A stretch of 64,000 nt of DNA, taken from Adiantum capillus-veneris (Eukaryota; Streptophyta; Polypodiopsida; Polypodiales; Pteridaceae). The stretch spans positions 172,362,740 to 172,426,739 of the forward strand of contig CM043944.1 in the NCBI GenBank assembly GCA_014529385.2, given 5' to 3'. Every line of letters begins with the position of its first letter. Within the stretch, counting starts at the first letter, position 1. A program made the position numbers and the translations under genes. Below are positions 20,845 through 33,684 of this stretch, in pieces. The notes under the pieces were generated by a model, which was not told the origin of the DNA, searched no databases, and saw nothing but the letters and a program-made list of their open reading frames with translations.

Positions 20845-23800
20845 AAAAACGAGGGTGCAAGGCATTGAGAGCAATGCAAGGATGGAGGGGAGTGGTTGAG
20901 TATGGCAAAAGGTGGACAAGGGCGAGAGTGATCGCTTTGTCATGACACTCCACATCCACAAGGAAACACTCAAGGAGGATAAATGTTTTTGGGCATTATC
21001 ATCCCCTCAAATGGATTATTGGCATGTTATCGACTTCGCATGTCGAATTTAATAACGATTTGCTTCATATGTATGCCAAATGTGGTACACTTCAAAAAGC
21101 AACAAGTGCTTAAGGAGCTTATTCGTAATACCTTGGCCAATAAGTATCCCTAATGAGATGCCTAGCAATACTTTGGTTGGTAATTATGCCAAATGTGATG
21201 CATTTTGAAGACCATAAAAGGTTCTTGAGGAGCTTCATGTTCGTTAAGTTGAATTTTGATGTACATTAGCCATGAGTTATGTGCAACATGGGCGATGTGT
21301 GGGTCAAGGTGTTTTTATTTGGCAATGCTTTAGGCGATATGTATGCCAAATGATGTCCTTGGCAATGCTTTGTAGTGAGGCTGGTTCAGATCTGTGGAGA
21401 CAAGAGACCTATGTTTACGTCTAACTCCATGAGTTCCTAGACCATGTTGCACACCTTGTGACTAACAATATGTGCCAAATGGAACCCTACCATGTAGGCG
21501 TATAACTATTTCAATAAGGTATGAACCCATGATTGTATCAGAATGAACAGATAAGAGAGAAAATATTAGGTTGCAAAAATAATACTGATAACCTACTTTG
21601 CCAAAATTCTTTGCTAATACATGACCTTGGCATGTATGAGAAAATAGGTCGCAGAAATGGTACTTGGTAACCTACTTTCTCAAAATCATTTGCTCATACA
21701 TGACCTCGAGACACATGACCTTGTCATGTGTCTAAAGAGTTAAGTGGATGAAAACATTGCAACATATGCATCCCACCAAAGGTCAATTCCAATTTATAAA
21801 CCTCAAAGATACATTACCGAAATTCCTTTGACTTGTTAAACACTAAAAGTAGAGATTAGTGAAGATCAAATACATAATCAAATATAACCCTTGGTGTTGC
21901 CTTGGCAGTTCAAACCCCTTGGTTAGATTTTGTAAAGAAACTTCTTAAACTATCAATTGACTGTGACCATTTTATTCTACCGTATCACCAATAGTAAGCA
22001 ACTTGGTAAGGTGAACTTATCTACTATCTCTTGGCAGATTGAGAACTTCTTTCCTTGAAAGTACAATTGTGAAGAGGCCAATCAGTGACCCTCAACACTT
22101 ATGGAGTGATTTTTCATTAGCTAGGTCATACCCCTAGAAATAGAACTATGATGGACATAATCACTGTTTTAAACTAAGCAGTAGTTCCTTTCAAGGTGGA
22201 ATCTTATTCACACTCCATTATAAGAGACTAGAGCTTGAAACAATCTTATCTCCCAATGAAAAGAAGAGAAAGATTCCCCAAACCAAAAAGGAGGTAGTCA
22301 TACTAGATATTCTTTGGTTTTTATAACGAGAGAGTACCTACCTTAAGTCTCTCTTAGCAGATTCATGTTATCCCATGAATTAGGTGCTCAATAGAGAGGC
22401 ATGCATGCTTGCTACAGACAGAAACCATCATCTATAGTGCATGCACCTTGTGTATATAACCAATGATATACAATGCCTGCCATTGTAGTCATATACAACT
22501 AACATAAGCAAATTTACCAACCTCAATTGTTATTGAGTAGAAGGTTACAACTATGCGTAGCCCATGCAACAATATCAATAGGAAAATTATCAGTAAAATC
22601 ATTGGAAACAAGCAAGATCTTATAATGATGTCTGTTAACCCTCACGGCTCACGGACACCCTATTACCTACGACGGACGTTGTAACCTACGGCGGACGTTG
22701 TATTATTTACTTGTAGAGTCAGGTACCGGGCTTGTCGGTCCAATAGGAAAAGGGTAAGAGTGATTGCCGATGAGAGGCGCACTCTAACTGGAACATTCAA
22801 GGGATTAGTTGGCTAAGCATGGGCGCCCCAATGTCCTTTACAGAGTAGCCACCATTATAACAGAAGTGTAAACAATGATGGGGTGGAATTAAGTCCACCT
22901 TACTGGCACATTATCTACGCAAATCATAAAAAGAAAGTGATAAGCCCTTGGCTACAATGACGGCCTTGACAATTTGAGCCGATACCATAAGTGCCTTGCA
23001 CAATCTGTACTGGCATGGATACATCACAATTTAACATTGCTATAAAGTAAAATGTGAGCTTATATCCTCTTATTGACAATGCCCCAAACCTGTCTACCAT
23101 TGCTCTTGATCCCAAGTCAATGAGCAGTACCTTGGCATGGGATAGAAGCCTTGCTTCTCACGAGGACCTTCAAACATTTTGCTTTGCAAAACAAAAGACC
23201 TTTTTACAAATTAAAGGCTATATCACAAAAAAACAAGAAGAACTTGAAGTTGTCGTAAAATTTAGAAGTAAAGACTCACTTGAGAGTGAATTTCAGTCTG
23301 ATATAGTTGTTCTTGCTTGGATCTAGCTCATAGCCATGCATTCTGATATACTTAGAGCTATCATATGTACCCTATATCCTCTTGGCTTGGTTCATGTTGA
23401 CACCTTATGAAGGACCATTTAGACACGTTGCAAAGTCCCCCCAAGTTGATAGCATATTCCAAACTTTGGATGCTTCTATGCAATATGCCTAAAGTTGAAG
23501 CCTTGCTTCACGTAAAGACATTGTAAGAATAAAACATGATAGAGCTTCTGTGCTCATAGCTAATGCATGCTCTTGCCAACATATAAATGTCATGGCAAAA
23601 TAAAACCAACTTTGTTGATGATTCACAAATAATCGATCTTGTCGACTTGCACATCATGTTGAGAATCATAAAAGTACCTTAGATGATCCAACATTGAAAG
23701 GAGATAGCTTAGGAAGCTTAGCTATCAAACTTCATTTGATTGAAAAACCTCTCTTGATTGAAGAAACTTTTGCTTGCCAAGTTGGCTTTGTAAAAAAATT

Positions 23801-24894
23801 GGCTTGATTTAATAATTTCAAAATGGTAAATTGTAAATTGAACTTGCTTACCAACTTGCTTGAATCATTTCCCTTGGCATCGAAATTCGTATCATCCCAT
23901 GGTGGGTTTGACTATGCAGGATGTCTCATGTACAATCGCATCTTGATCAACTTAATGAGCTCAAAGTCATGCTCGTAGTGGCTTTTTGTATGACCTTATT
24001 ACTAAACCCATGCTTCTGCTTACTCGTGCTTGAAATTATTTCCGGAGACCACCTTGACAATGTATTGGTCATAAATTTGTTGCTTACAATAACTTTCACA
24101 AGCCTCGCTTGTGCCTTGATGTCTTAAATTGCAAAAATATGGGAAAGCTTCCATGGCATCGCACATGTCTCATTGCATTACCCCCGGTTGGACGTCGACA
24201 ACATCACAAAGGTGTGATAATAGTATGATGGAAATTGTGCTTTGTTTGATGCGAGATGTTGTCCTTTGCTAACCATGTATTCTAAGGATCACAAGATTGT
24301 TTCCCAACTCGAGTTCGTAGCTCAAACAGTAGGACACTTTGCATGCGATATGTAATCGGATTGATGCCCCGAATCAATGCCCAATGTCATCAATTTCACC
24401 ATTGCTTCCTTCAACTCTACTTGTTGTTTCACTTCAAAAAGCTCACAAATTGGTCCTTGCTTGCGTAATTTCTTGCTTTCTACACCTTGCTTCCCAAGGT
24501 TACAAACCTTGTAGCGTTCCCTTTTGAGTGGGAAAGATCCCCTCTTAAAGGGGTGGCCACTAAATCAACCCAAAAAGGGCACCCACAACTCAAGCCAAGC
24601 AAGCTGAAATATTTGAACGCAAACAAAACTGGCTATGGAAAATACTGCGAGCAGTGAGAAGGGAGGCCAAACTGCATGCACCGCTCGCTACATGCCATGT
24701 TGGCTTTTGATGCAATGACAAAAGCCTTCACCATGCAGGGGTGATCCCTTTTGGCACCACCAAGAAATCCATATGTGGAGATCGCATTGATGTATTCCCC
24801 TGTGTAAGAGAACCTCTTGTATGGCTCCTTGCCGATTGGATCTCACCATAATCGTGAGCAAGACATGTTCGGCTCCACACACGTGTGCGCACAC

Positions 24895-24898
<4 letters not shown>
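20845..24898. other. Gene-free stretch with small local repeats
   Basis: No recognisable protein domain on either strand. Local repeats are visible: an atgccaaatgtg...aggagctt unit at about 21070 and 21185, an ~82-bp tandem duplication at 21557-21720 (gagaaaata...taacctacttt...catgacct), and a 19-bp duplicate cctacgNcggacgttgta at 22665-22700. The region between the F repeats may be an eroded element interior; I cannot identify it. Confidence 0.4.

Positions 24899-24968
<70 letters not shown>
24899..24968. repeat. (AG)n microsatellite
   Basis: About 35 AG units. In F-element sense it is a (CT)n downstream of the F LTR, as in the left copy at 20634. Confidence 0.95.
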
Positions 24969-24970
<2 letters not shown>

Positions 24971-25036
24971 CATGCAAGGCCACAATCCCACCTTTCCTTC
25001 CCCCCTCCATGGCTACCTTGAGCTCTGATAGCACTA

Positions 25037-25154
25037 TGAGGAACTGGGGACAACCACACACTCATAACTGCCCAACCATCCTATATATAGGCCCCTAGCC
25101 CTAGCTATATATAGACCCCTTCACCGAAGGTGTGTCTTGGCCCTTGGCTTGACA
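25037..25154 (-). mobile_element. Short LTR-like repeat F, right copy, with primer site
   Basis: On the minus strand it reads TGTCAAGCCAAGGGCC...CCAGTTCCTCA (118 bp) and is followed by a tatcagagctc primer-site core (plus 25020-25030). It is inverted relative to the left copy, 4.5 kb away. Confidence 0.55.
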
Positions 25155-25625
25155 CTAGCGTTCCACCAATGCCTCATTTACAAACCTGCCCTTCGCTACT
25201 TCACAACTCTCTACAATAAAAAAATCTTGGAAGCTAACTAAGGGTTTTATCAATTTTTTTGAAATTGGTACCCCTTACTCTACTTGTACTTCTAGATATA
25301 ATTCTCTCTCTCTCTCTCTCTCTAAACCATGGGGTCTAATGACCCTTGGGCGGTGGGAGCGACAATGGGCAGCCAATTGCATATATCTTGAGGTGGGAAA
25401 ATGCTTGACCTACCCTCTTCATAAGCCGAGTTTTGAACAGTTTCCCGTCAAATGCGCCCATATATACACTAGAAATTTGGTGCCCACGTGGGTTTTTGTG
25501 CACCCCTTGTCACTTCACTTCCTTTTATTAAGTAATCCGTCCTAGGAAAAGGGACAAACAAAGTAAACTTAGACAAATCTAATGATTTTCGTGCATCTTG
25601 AGAATTCTGTCAAAACCAATCATTG
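25155..25625. other. Unassigned stretch
   Basis: It includes (CT)10 at 25303-25322. No coding signal is visible; it ends at the target duplication of element H. Confidence 0.4.
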
Positions 25626-25862
25626 TGTTTAGAGGAGAGAGAGACGACGGTTAGAGAGAGAAGGAAGGAGAAGACGCGAAAGAGGGAATGAGAGAGACAT
25701 GACTTTCATTTATAATAATTCAATGCTTGATTACAACTTTAAGGTCCTTTTTACAAATTTCCCATGCCCCTTGGCACCTCCTCCAAGGTGACTCTTCATT
25801 GCTCCCACAAAACCTTAGTGTAAAGCCTAGGAAATAGTGCACTTAAATATTATGGTTCAACA
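25626..25862 (-). repeat. Element H LTR, left (3' in element sense)
   Basis: TGTTTAGAGGAG...GGTTCAACA on the plus strand. It matches 28858-29093 over its whole length with scattered substitutions. Confidence 0.8.
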
Positions 25863-26225
25863 CCTGGCACACCCGGTGCAAGAATTTCCCCAAATTTGAA
25901 CTTGAATCCCACAAAATCCCTTGTTCCAAAAACTCGGTGCTCATAGAATACCATGATGCAAAGTACAGTGCCTGGAGTCTACTCCAATGTACACATACAC
26001 AACATGATAGACCATGAGACACCGCCTTTTTCCCCCCCAAGCATTTAGTAAATGCAAAGAATAGTGCTTGGAACTTAATCAAAGATGCACAAATACATTC
26101 CCTAAAGCTATATATTGCATTACAATCACTAAACCGGGTATAGTGTGTCTTCTCACCAAAAAAGTGAATACAAGTGCACCATTTATTGTCAACATGCCAG
26201 GGTTGGGAGCCCATCAAGTAAATTA

Positions 26226-27151
26226 TCATCCATGAAGCTCATACAAAACAAACTTGTAGAACCATAAATAAATGAGAAAATCCCCACTCCATTGAGGGGA
26301 CTCCATCTTTGAGCCAATGACTCCAAAATAAGCTTTATTGTTTTGCAAACAAGTATCATGCTTAAAAAAAACCTTCTTTGCTTCGACACATGTTTCTTCA
26401 AAAACATTGTCTGCTTTGGCTCCAAGTTGTAAAGTCATGCTTTTAGCAAGAACATTGACATCCAAAAACATTAGTCCCATGTGATTTCTGCAAAGAGAAA
26501 CTTCATTTTTCCTTGATGCAATTTGGACTTTAAGACACCACATTTGACAAACAACATCTCCTTCCAGGATTACAATGAGAAAAAGGCACAAGATCATTGC
26601 ATCATCATGCACAAAAATAAGTATTAGTTTGCTCAAAATCACAACATCATCACCTTTCCTAGCATGGATAAGCATACAAGCCCCATCATGCTTTATATAG
26701 GCACCAATTGTGTGGATAGATACACATATCACATCACACAACATTGCATCAAGCAAAGATTCATTCATCATGCCATCAATTTGTGAAATAGGTTGCTTCA
26801 CACACACCACATGTTGTTGCTTGTGTTTGGAAATTTCATAGAGAAGAACATCATTTTGGTTGGTTTCCATTTAAGATCATTTGAGAAACAAAAATCTTCT
26901 TCCAATGTGAGAGAGATTACAAAAGCAATATTATTTTTTTCATCGTCAAGAAGTGAGAGATCATTTTCATCTTGATTTTTCTTTAATGTTTCATCACAAA
27001 GCTCATCAAAGGTTTCATTTACTTTAGAGTTGCAAACATTCATTTCTTGGTCCATCACATGATAATCAACAAGCAAATCTATGTCATCATCGTCATTTAA
27101 GACATCAAAATTATGCAATTCGCCATAAAAAATAGATGGACTTTGACCCAC
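26226..27151 (-). pseudogene. Unrecognised ORF of element H, one frameshift
   Basis: Two overlapping minus frames (27151-26798 and 26870-26226) look like one protein of about 300 residues broken by a frameshift near 26830. The first part is acidic, with four Asp in a row (D-D-D-D) and many Asp/Glu. The second is mixed, with several Cys and Met. I recognise no family. It lies downstream of the zinc-knuckle frame in element sense, where protease and pol would normally be. Confidence 0.4.
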
Positions 27152-27496
27152 AATGCTTTGGTTGATGGTGTAAGATGTGAGTATGGGGCTCTCCTTGGCT
27201 CATACGGTCCTCCGTCTTCGCTCCAATCTCCATCCCATTCCTACCATTACCATGTTCCTCACAGTTGCCATCATTACGTGAATAGAATAACATTTATCCC
27301 CCTCTTCCACAATGCTATGCCATGCTCTCAACATTTTAAAAACAAATCTCCGTTTATGAAGAAACTTGTGCAAATGATTTGCATTTTCTTGCAATTCCTT
27401 TAGAAAGTTCAACTGCCTATAAGTACGAGGTGTGTTGTCATCATGCTTGCAAAACCATACGTATGTCCTTTCCAATGCATGAGCAAATTCTTTTAC

Positions 27497-27694
27497 TCAT
27501 GCCTTGGGTTTATGCAAATTATTGCTCACAATGTCATGTTCGAGAATATAATATTGCTCCAAAAGATTTAACGAGCAATGTCTTGCTTGGTGGTCTTCAT
27601 GATCACATTGGGAAGACGGCTTATTGCGGCACTTCTCCCATTTGTGATTATTTTCCCCACAAAAGATGCAAATTTGTCTACATTTCCCCCCCAT
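27497..27694 (-). pseudogene. Gag-type zinc-knuckle fragment of element H
   Basis: A 65-residue frame contains CIFCGENNHKWEKC, a perfect C-x2-C-x4-H-x4-C knuckle, as found at the end of retrotransposon gag. A second Cys/His cluster (C-D-H-E-D-H-x4-H-C) follows. The capsid domain proper is not recognised upstream. Confidence 0.6.
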
Positions 27695-28380
27695 GTGGCC
27701 TTCATTTTACATCAAAGATGTACTTCAAATTATGTAACATACACTTAAAAATCTCCTACCATCATGTCAACGACGAGATTTGCAACGCAAATATCATCAA
27801 CCTTTATATCTGTGTGTGGACAAACCTTTAGCATGTCCCATTAACCAAAATGCAGTTATCATCAACCTTTATATCTATGTGTGAACAAACTCTTTGTGAT
27901 AATTTAATTCCTCAAAACGGTCAAGTGTACTAGCTGAATTTGATGCCCATCACCCCACTTCAAAGTTATTTCATTGATGAACCAGTAGAAGCTGTAAATG
28001 ATTGTTATCTTGGCACATTCCAAATTGTGTACAACTAGTCATCCTGTAGTGTTTATTAAAACACACGCAACATAAATGTAAATTGCACAATTTTCAACAC
28101 TGAAAATGGGTACCCAAGTAGTTGGTTGTCATTGGGCTTTGTATCATATCCACATTCAACCACAGCGCTGCTATCTTGTCCAAGCGCACGAAAATTGCTA
28201 CAGGCTGCTTCCTTGTACTCGGCCGTTACACAACGCTAAGAGAAAATGAAAAATTAGTTAATTGTTAAACATTCCATGTTGTACACACATCGGTGCTAAC
28301 TTGTTGGATGCACCTTTTGACATCTTAATGTACAACGCATCTTGTGTTCGGCACTCACCCGTACATTACCTTATCCTTGC

Positions 28381-28658
28381 GCTAAAAGAAAGTGCCTCCT
28401 TGCAGTCATTTTTATGTGGCACTCACAGAAAACACATAGAATACTTAATGTTGAATGCAAGATTTGAGCACTCTGTGCAGTTACCCGAGTGGTTGCGCTT
28501 AGGGCTTGAAACCGCCATGGCTAAAAGCAGGTGCCTCCTTGCAGTCATTTTTATGCGGCACTCACAGAAAACACATAGAATACTTAATGTTGAATGCAAG
28601 ATTTGAGCACTCTGTGCAGTTACCCGAGTGGTTGCGCTTAGGGCTTGAAACCGCCATG
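28381..28658. repeat. Two tandem copies of a 139-bp unit
   Basis: Bases 28381-28519 and 28520-28658 are almost identical. The unit runs from gctaaaag to accgccatg. It lies in the 5' part of element H in element sense. Confidence 0.9.
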
Positions 28659-28857
28659 TCGATGGTTCAATACTCCCAGCGTGTGAGTAAGGTTGCCTCT
28701 TTTGCCTAGACAAAATTCAAACAACAGCCGATGTTGAACTCAAGCCATGTCCACAGAGAGCCTCGAAAGCCTTAGTGTAAGCACCTCGCCATCTCCCCCA
28801 AGATGCCTTGAAGTCATTCCCATGTCTACATAGACACACACAACAGGACCACCAAAG

Positions 28858-29093
28858 TGTTTAGGGGAGAGAGATGGCGGTTAGATAGAGAAGGACGGAG
28901 AAGACGCGAGAGAGGGAATGAGAGAGACATGAATTTCATTCATAATGATTCAATGCTTGATTACAACTTTAAGGTCCTTTTTATAAATTTCCCATGCCCC
29001 TTGGCACCTCCTCCAAGGTGACTCTTCATTGTTCCAACAAAACCTTAGTGTAAAGCCTAGGGTAATAGTGCACTTGAATATTACGCTTCAACA
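28858..29093 (-). repeat. Element H LTR, right (5' in element sense)
   Basis: TGTTTAGGGGAG...GCTTCAACA on the plus strand, matching 25626-25862. Confidence 0.8.
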
Positions 29094-30298
29094 CGTTGCA
29101 AAACGATTTGCAACATAAAAAGTGCTATGGAAATCAACATGGGTAGTCGCTATTGGCCTGCCCATGCAAGGGCGAGGATTGATTTGTTGACAACACGTTC
29201 ATCATGGAGCATATGACCAATAGGCTACATGAGAATGATGACCTTTTGACTATTTTTGGCATGCCAATGGCAAAGGCTTTAGTGTTGGTTTTTTCAACTT
29301 TTTAGACGAAGCAATGATGGTTGTAAGTGGATACCTTCAAATCATTATTTGTTCTTTACTATTAAATGTGGAAGTTGAAAACACTTAAAACAATTCTCTT
29401 TTCTTTTGCACTCATTCCTTGACCCCTCCTCCCCTCTCTCCCTCTCTCACACACATTCACATTCTTAACAATAATATTTTTTATTTTCCATCTTAATATT
29501 TTGTTTGGACTGCATAAAGCCTTAGTAAAGCATTGCATCGTGAGAGCAATTGTGGACCATTTGATAAAGCTTTCTGAATAGTGCCACATGTCAAGCTAAT
29601 GATGAAAAAATTTCTTTTTTACTATTTCTTGTAGGCTCTTGTGAAAGGGTGTTGCCATTTGTTTACCTCTCTCTTTATAGAGGGGCATTCAATCTTTCTC
29701 ATCCTCTTTTACCTTGTTTTTTGCTCAATTTCTTCCCATGCTTTGAAGTGTTTTTTGGTCATTATTTTTTATGCTTTGGCATTTATTGTAATCAAAATAG
29801 TTGATTGTTACACTTGTTTTTAAAAAACATAATATTTATTGTGAAACAGATTTTTAAAAATGCTAGTGTCTCTTTTTGGTTCTCTCTCTCACAAAGTAGC
29901 CTTTATTATTAAATCCCTCTCGATAGCCTTATGTAAGCCATAGTGAACTTTCACCTTCTGCTCGTTTAGAGGCACAATCTTTTTTGTGAAAACAAATATG
30001 TAAGCTAGTGAATTTTCACCTTGTTATACTTGTTTTGTAATGCATGCCACCCGTCCCGAAAAGTGAAATTTGACGTGCAAATGTGTTCCCAAAGAACTTT
30101 ATTTCAAACAAATAGAAAGAATTGAGCTTTTGAAATTTACGGGTATTTTTGCAGGTTTTCCTGAAAATTATAACTAAACTTAACAAATTTTCCAAATTGT
30201 AAATTTTTATTTTACAGGCAGAAACGATGAGTGATCGATGGGAATAACATGAGGGGAAAATTGACATCGCCCAACAAGAGGAGTCGTGTGCAGGGGCG
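29094..30298 (+). other. Upstream region of the NDUFA12-like gene
   Basis: AT-rich and without recognised transposon domains. A pyrimidine-rich tract and ttttacag occur just before 30219, so a 5'-UTR intron acceptor is possible there. I cannot place a TATA box or start site with confidence. Confidence 0.3.
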
Positions 30299-30378
30299 AT
30301 GGATTATTTGCGCTCGGCTCTCAACACAGTAAAAAGCACGGTAAATGCCCTTCGTGAACTTCCGCCCCGGGGATTCTT
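30299..30378 (+). CDS. NDUFA12: Candidate exon 1 of a complex I NDUFA12-like gene
   Basis: ATG at 30299 is the first in-frame start after an in-frame TAA (30245-30247). It opens 26 codons (MDYLRSALNTVK...LPPRGF) and ends at a consensus donor gtaagt (30379). NDUFA12 proteins begin with a short helical segment that runs into an R-G-Y/F-L motif, which fits. The exon ends in phase 2 (tt), and exon 2 at 46661 starts with the single base g that completes a Leu codon and stays in frame. Plant relatives often have more residues between this point and the G-A-T-L-V-G motif, so a further small exon may be missing. Assignment rests on short similarity and phase. Confidence 0.45.
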
Positions 30379-31860
30379 GTAAGTGCCTCTACCCATCTCA
30401 CCTTTGGCTCTTTCTGTTGTGGCCAACAAGTTCCTCTGATTGCATGTTTAGGGTCATGCCATACTGTCTGTGCGCGCGCGCGCGTGCACGAGAGCATTGC
30501 ATCAGGAAACACCCATTCTTTTCATCCTGAGTTTGTTCGTTTGGCCACACGATCGAAGGTATTTTGAAAAACAAATCTGCAAACAGTGTCAGATTAGTGA
30601 TCAGGGATTTTTATCTCTTATGTTAGATTGAAATAGTGAATAATTACAGTGAAGAGACAATGCTATGGAGCAAACAATTGGGACAAGCACTAAAGAAAAG
30701 TGGACAGGTCACTTCAAGTGAGATGGGACACGTTTGTGCTAAGGGAAGAATTAGGACAGAGTTTTCTGAATGCAAGAACCTCACCATTGTAGAGATGTCT
30801 GGGACTGCGTGGAGCAGTACAACATTGAGATACCTTTAGTAGAGGGTCAATACTGGCATAAGTGACCTAGAGTCTTGCAAAATGGGGTGCCAATTTTTGG
30901 AGGGACTCATTTAATATATCTGCCACATCATTGAAAATGGTGGTGTGGAAAAAAAGCTAATAAATGTGCCACGTCTCCCAAAACATGCATATGTAGGGCT
31001 GTGATACCATGCCAAAGGTGCAATAGAAGAGGTGTATCATCATCAAGGTGAATCGGATGATGATAAAGTTTGCTACTGTGAGCAAACCTCCTCTTGAGAT
31101 TCCTCTCGGGATTGGGCAGCCAATAGATTTCGAATCTACTACGACAAAACTCTCCATATTGTCCTATATCGACTGCCCGCCCAACGTACGGGCCTCGGGT
31201 GCAACACTTGCAAGCAACCACTGTAGAAGGGGGAGGGGAGAGGTGGAGAGTGGAGTGCTAGAGAGAGAGAGAGAAATGAAATGAATTGCTATATTAACGT
31301 CTTCAAAAGGCCAAAATGACCTATGAGACCACAAAGTTACAACATGATTTAATCTAATACAATGTCTGGGTACCAAAAATAAAGAAAATTTAACGAAAAA
31401 GGATACTATAAAAAACCCTAACTACTGAATGTAGGGGGTATGAGTGGGGGCTATGAGTTGGGGGGTGGATGTGCTGAGTGAGGGCTGATATAATAGCTGA
31501 TACAAAAGCTGGTACAAGGCTGATGCTGATACAAGAGCTGATATAGGAGTGATACAAGGGCTGATACAAGAGTGGGCAGGGTATACAATCCTCATCTGGG
31601 TCACAGGAGATCCATCATCGGTCGTTGGCGGATCTCATCAATATCCGCTATGATTAGTAGTCTGCCCGCGCGTCGTGCATGTCGGGCCAAGGTGACCCGA
31701 ATCCTCTGATGCAGCCTCCGTCGATGCTATGTAGTCCTCCTTAGCTGTGGGGATCTCCGTAGCTCGGTCGCTCAATCAATTAGCGTGCCTTTGGTGTGAG
31801 GAGAATGTGAGCTCTGCTGTGGTGGCTGCACCTTTGGCTGTCTAGTGTCCTTTCTAAACA

Positions 31861-32742
31861 AGTTTGTGATCCGTCACTTGAGACTGGCTAGCCTCTCCTC
31901 TCAGTGTAGCTCGAGAAAGAACAGTCCCAGACATCTCTAGTCCTCATATCCCATGACTCTAGAAAGCGGTCCAAAGCCCTCTCTAAACAGGCAATGGAAA
32001 CAACTTCGTATCTCATAGTAAATTGGGCAATGGCATATGTAGTGCAACTCTGTTTTAGACTCCATGTGACATAGGAGACATGTCCTTGCCTCTGTTGATA
32101 CTCGGCTGTATCTGCCAGTCTCGACCCGAAGCTCGTGTGAGGATGTGCGTATTTGGCCAATAGCACACCGTAGCCCATGAGATAAGTGGGTGTCCATGTA
32201 TCCGGGCCTCGTCACAAAACCATCCTCAGTGAGCTAGAGAAGATGCTCTCTATAGAAAGCCATCTTCGTGCCCAACTCCTGTGTCGATTGTATCCAAGTC
32301 CTCTTGGATACAACCGACACTTCATGCCCAACTCCTGTGTCGGTTGTATCCAAGTCCTCTTGGCATCCAGCTGAATCAGGTCCTGGTGGATGAGCTTGGT
32401 GACCTCGGACTGTGTAAGAGTCAAAGAGGGGGCATTGAATGAGTACTAGAAGGGGGGAAATCTATCCATGTTGAATCCATGTAACTCAAACCATGATGTC
32501 ATCTCCCCATACCAGCACGTCGTATCTCCGTGCATAGCTAATTATCGAGAGGACTCAAGTGCTAAGCTGGCATTTCTATCTCTAGGGAGGTCCCACAGAC
32601 GGTGTATGAAGGAGACTGATTTGGTAATCGCCTCAACCACTAGTGGGGAGGTGGCAGCCAGCTCTGCTCGAATAATGTCATGTGGTATTGAAGCCTTGGC
32701 TCTAATAAGCTGTGCGATCATAGAGACCAAAGTCTTCTCCAT
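31861..32742 (-). pseudogene. LINE-type reverse transcriptase C-terminal fragment
   Basis: In 32742-32542 the segment RFIHRLWDLPRDR-like (here SFIHRLWDLPRDR) and in 32215-31937 the segment IRTSSHELRVETGRY plus a Cys/His cluster (C-L-L-C ... H-Y-I-C-H-C-P) match the end of many non-LTR retrotransposon polyproteins, which carries a zinc-binding motif after the RT. The catalytic RT, endonuclease and a poly-A tail are not seen. Frames shift between the pieces. Only the end of the element remains. Confidence 0.6.
32269..32370. repeat. Short duplication with a hairpin inside the LINE fragment
   Basis: A ~40-base segment (gcccaactcctgtgtcg...gtcctcttgg) occurs twice, near 32271 and 32327. Between and including the copies, gattgtatccaag and cttggatacaac form a 12-bp stem. 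Confidence 0.75.
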
Positions 32743-32763
32743 GTCTCCCCATCCATCACTGCA

Positions 32764-33109
32764 ACCCTTGTGAGAAAATCAATGATGTTGCTTTCAGATT
32801 GAAGCTGCCAGATCATTGGAAGATTCACAATGCTTTCAATGTGATTCTTCTGCGTCCTTTTAAAGGACAAGTGCCAGAGGATATGATTGCCGACGAGCAA
32901 CTTGAAGTTAAGGAAATAGAGGAAATCCTTCAACCTGAACAAATACTGGCACACAAGGAATAAATATTAAAGGAAAGCTAATCCGGAAATATTTGGTCAA
33001 GTTTCGGAATTATCTAGCCTTGGATGCCAAATGGATGGAGGAGGAGGACTCGGCAGATACTCCTCAATTATTAGAGCTTTACCTTGAGGCTTTTGGAATG
33101 GCTCCATGA
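32764..33109 (+). pseudogene. Gypsy integrase end and chromodomain fragment (element G)
   Basis: The frame starts in the integrase C-terminal tail (FRLKLPDHWKIHNAF), then shows an acidic linker and the chromodomain (G-K-L-I-R-K-Y-L-V-K-F-R-N-Y, A-K-W-M-E-E-E-D). An in-frame stop (near 32960) breaks it. It closely resembles the end of element B at 54780-55059 and marks a chromovirus, whose chromodomain guides integration to chromatin. The left end is cut against the LINE fragment. Confidence 0.75.

Positions 33110-33684
<575 letters not shown>

Larger units (their letters stand above)
25626..29093 (-). mobile_element. Non-autonomous LTR element H
   Basis: Direct repeats of 237 and 236 bp bound a 3.0-kb interior. 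The outer flanks are CATTG (25621-25625) and CGTTG (29094-29098), a 5-bp target duplication with one mismatch. Minus orientation is supported by a TATA-like ttataaatga followed by a CT-rich tract in the LTR, and by a gag-type zinc knuckle on the minus strand. No protease, reverse transcriptase, RNase H or integrase is visible, so it depends on other elements. The primer site and purine tract are not clear. Confidence 0.7.

Noticed and set aside
25863-25882. Plus-strand primer site (TGGCACACCCGGTG) implying a plus-oriented element H
   Set aside because: Position fits, but the LTR promoter layout and zinc knuckle read on the minus strand; orientation kept as minus with reduced confidence.
27379-27831. 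150-codon plus frame in element H
   Set aside because: It is antisense to the zinc-knuckle frame and has no motif of its own; LTR features favour the minus strand.
31009-31290. Open frames on both strands as a possible Copia or host exon
   Set aside because: No family motif could be confirmed and no splice signals fit.
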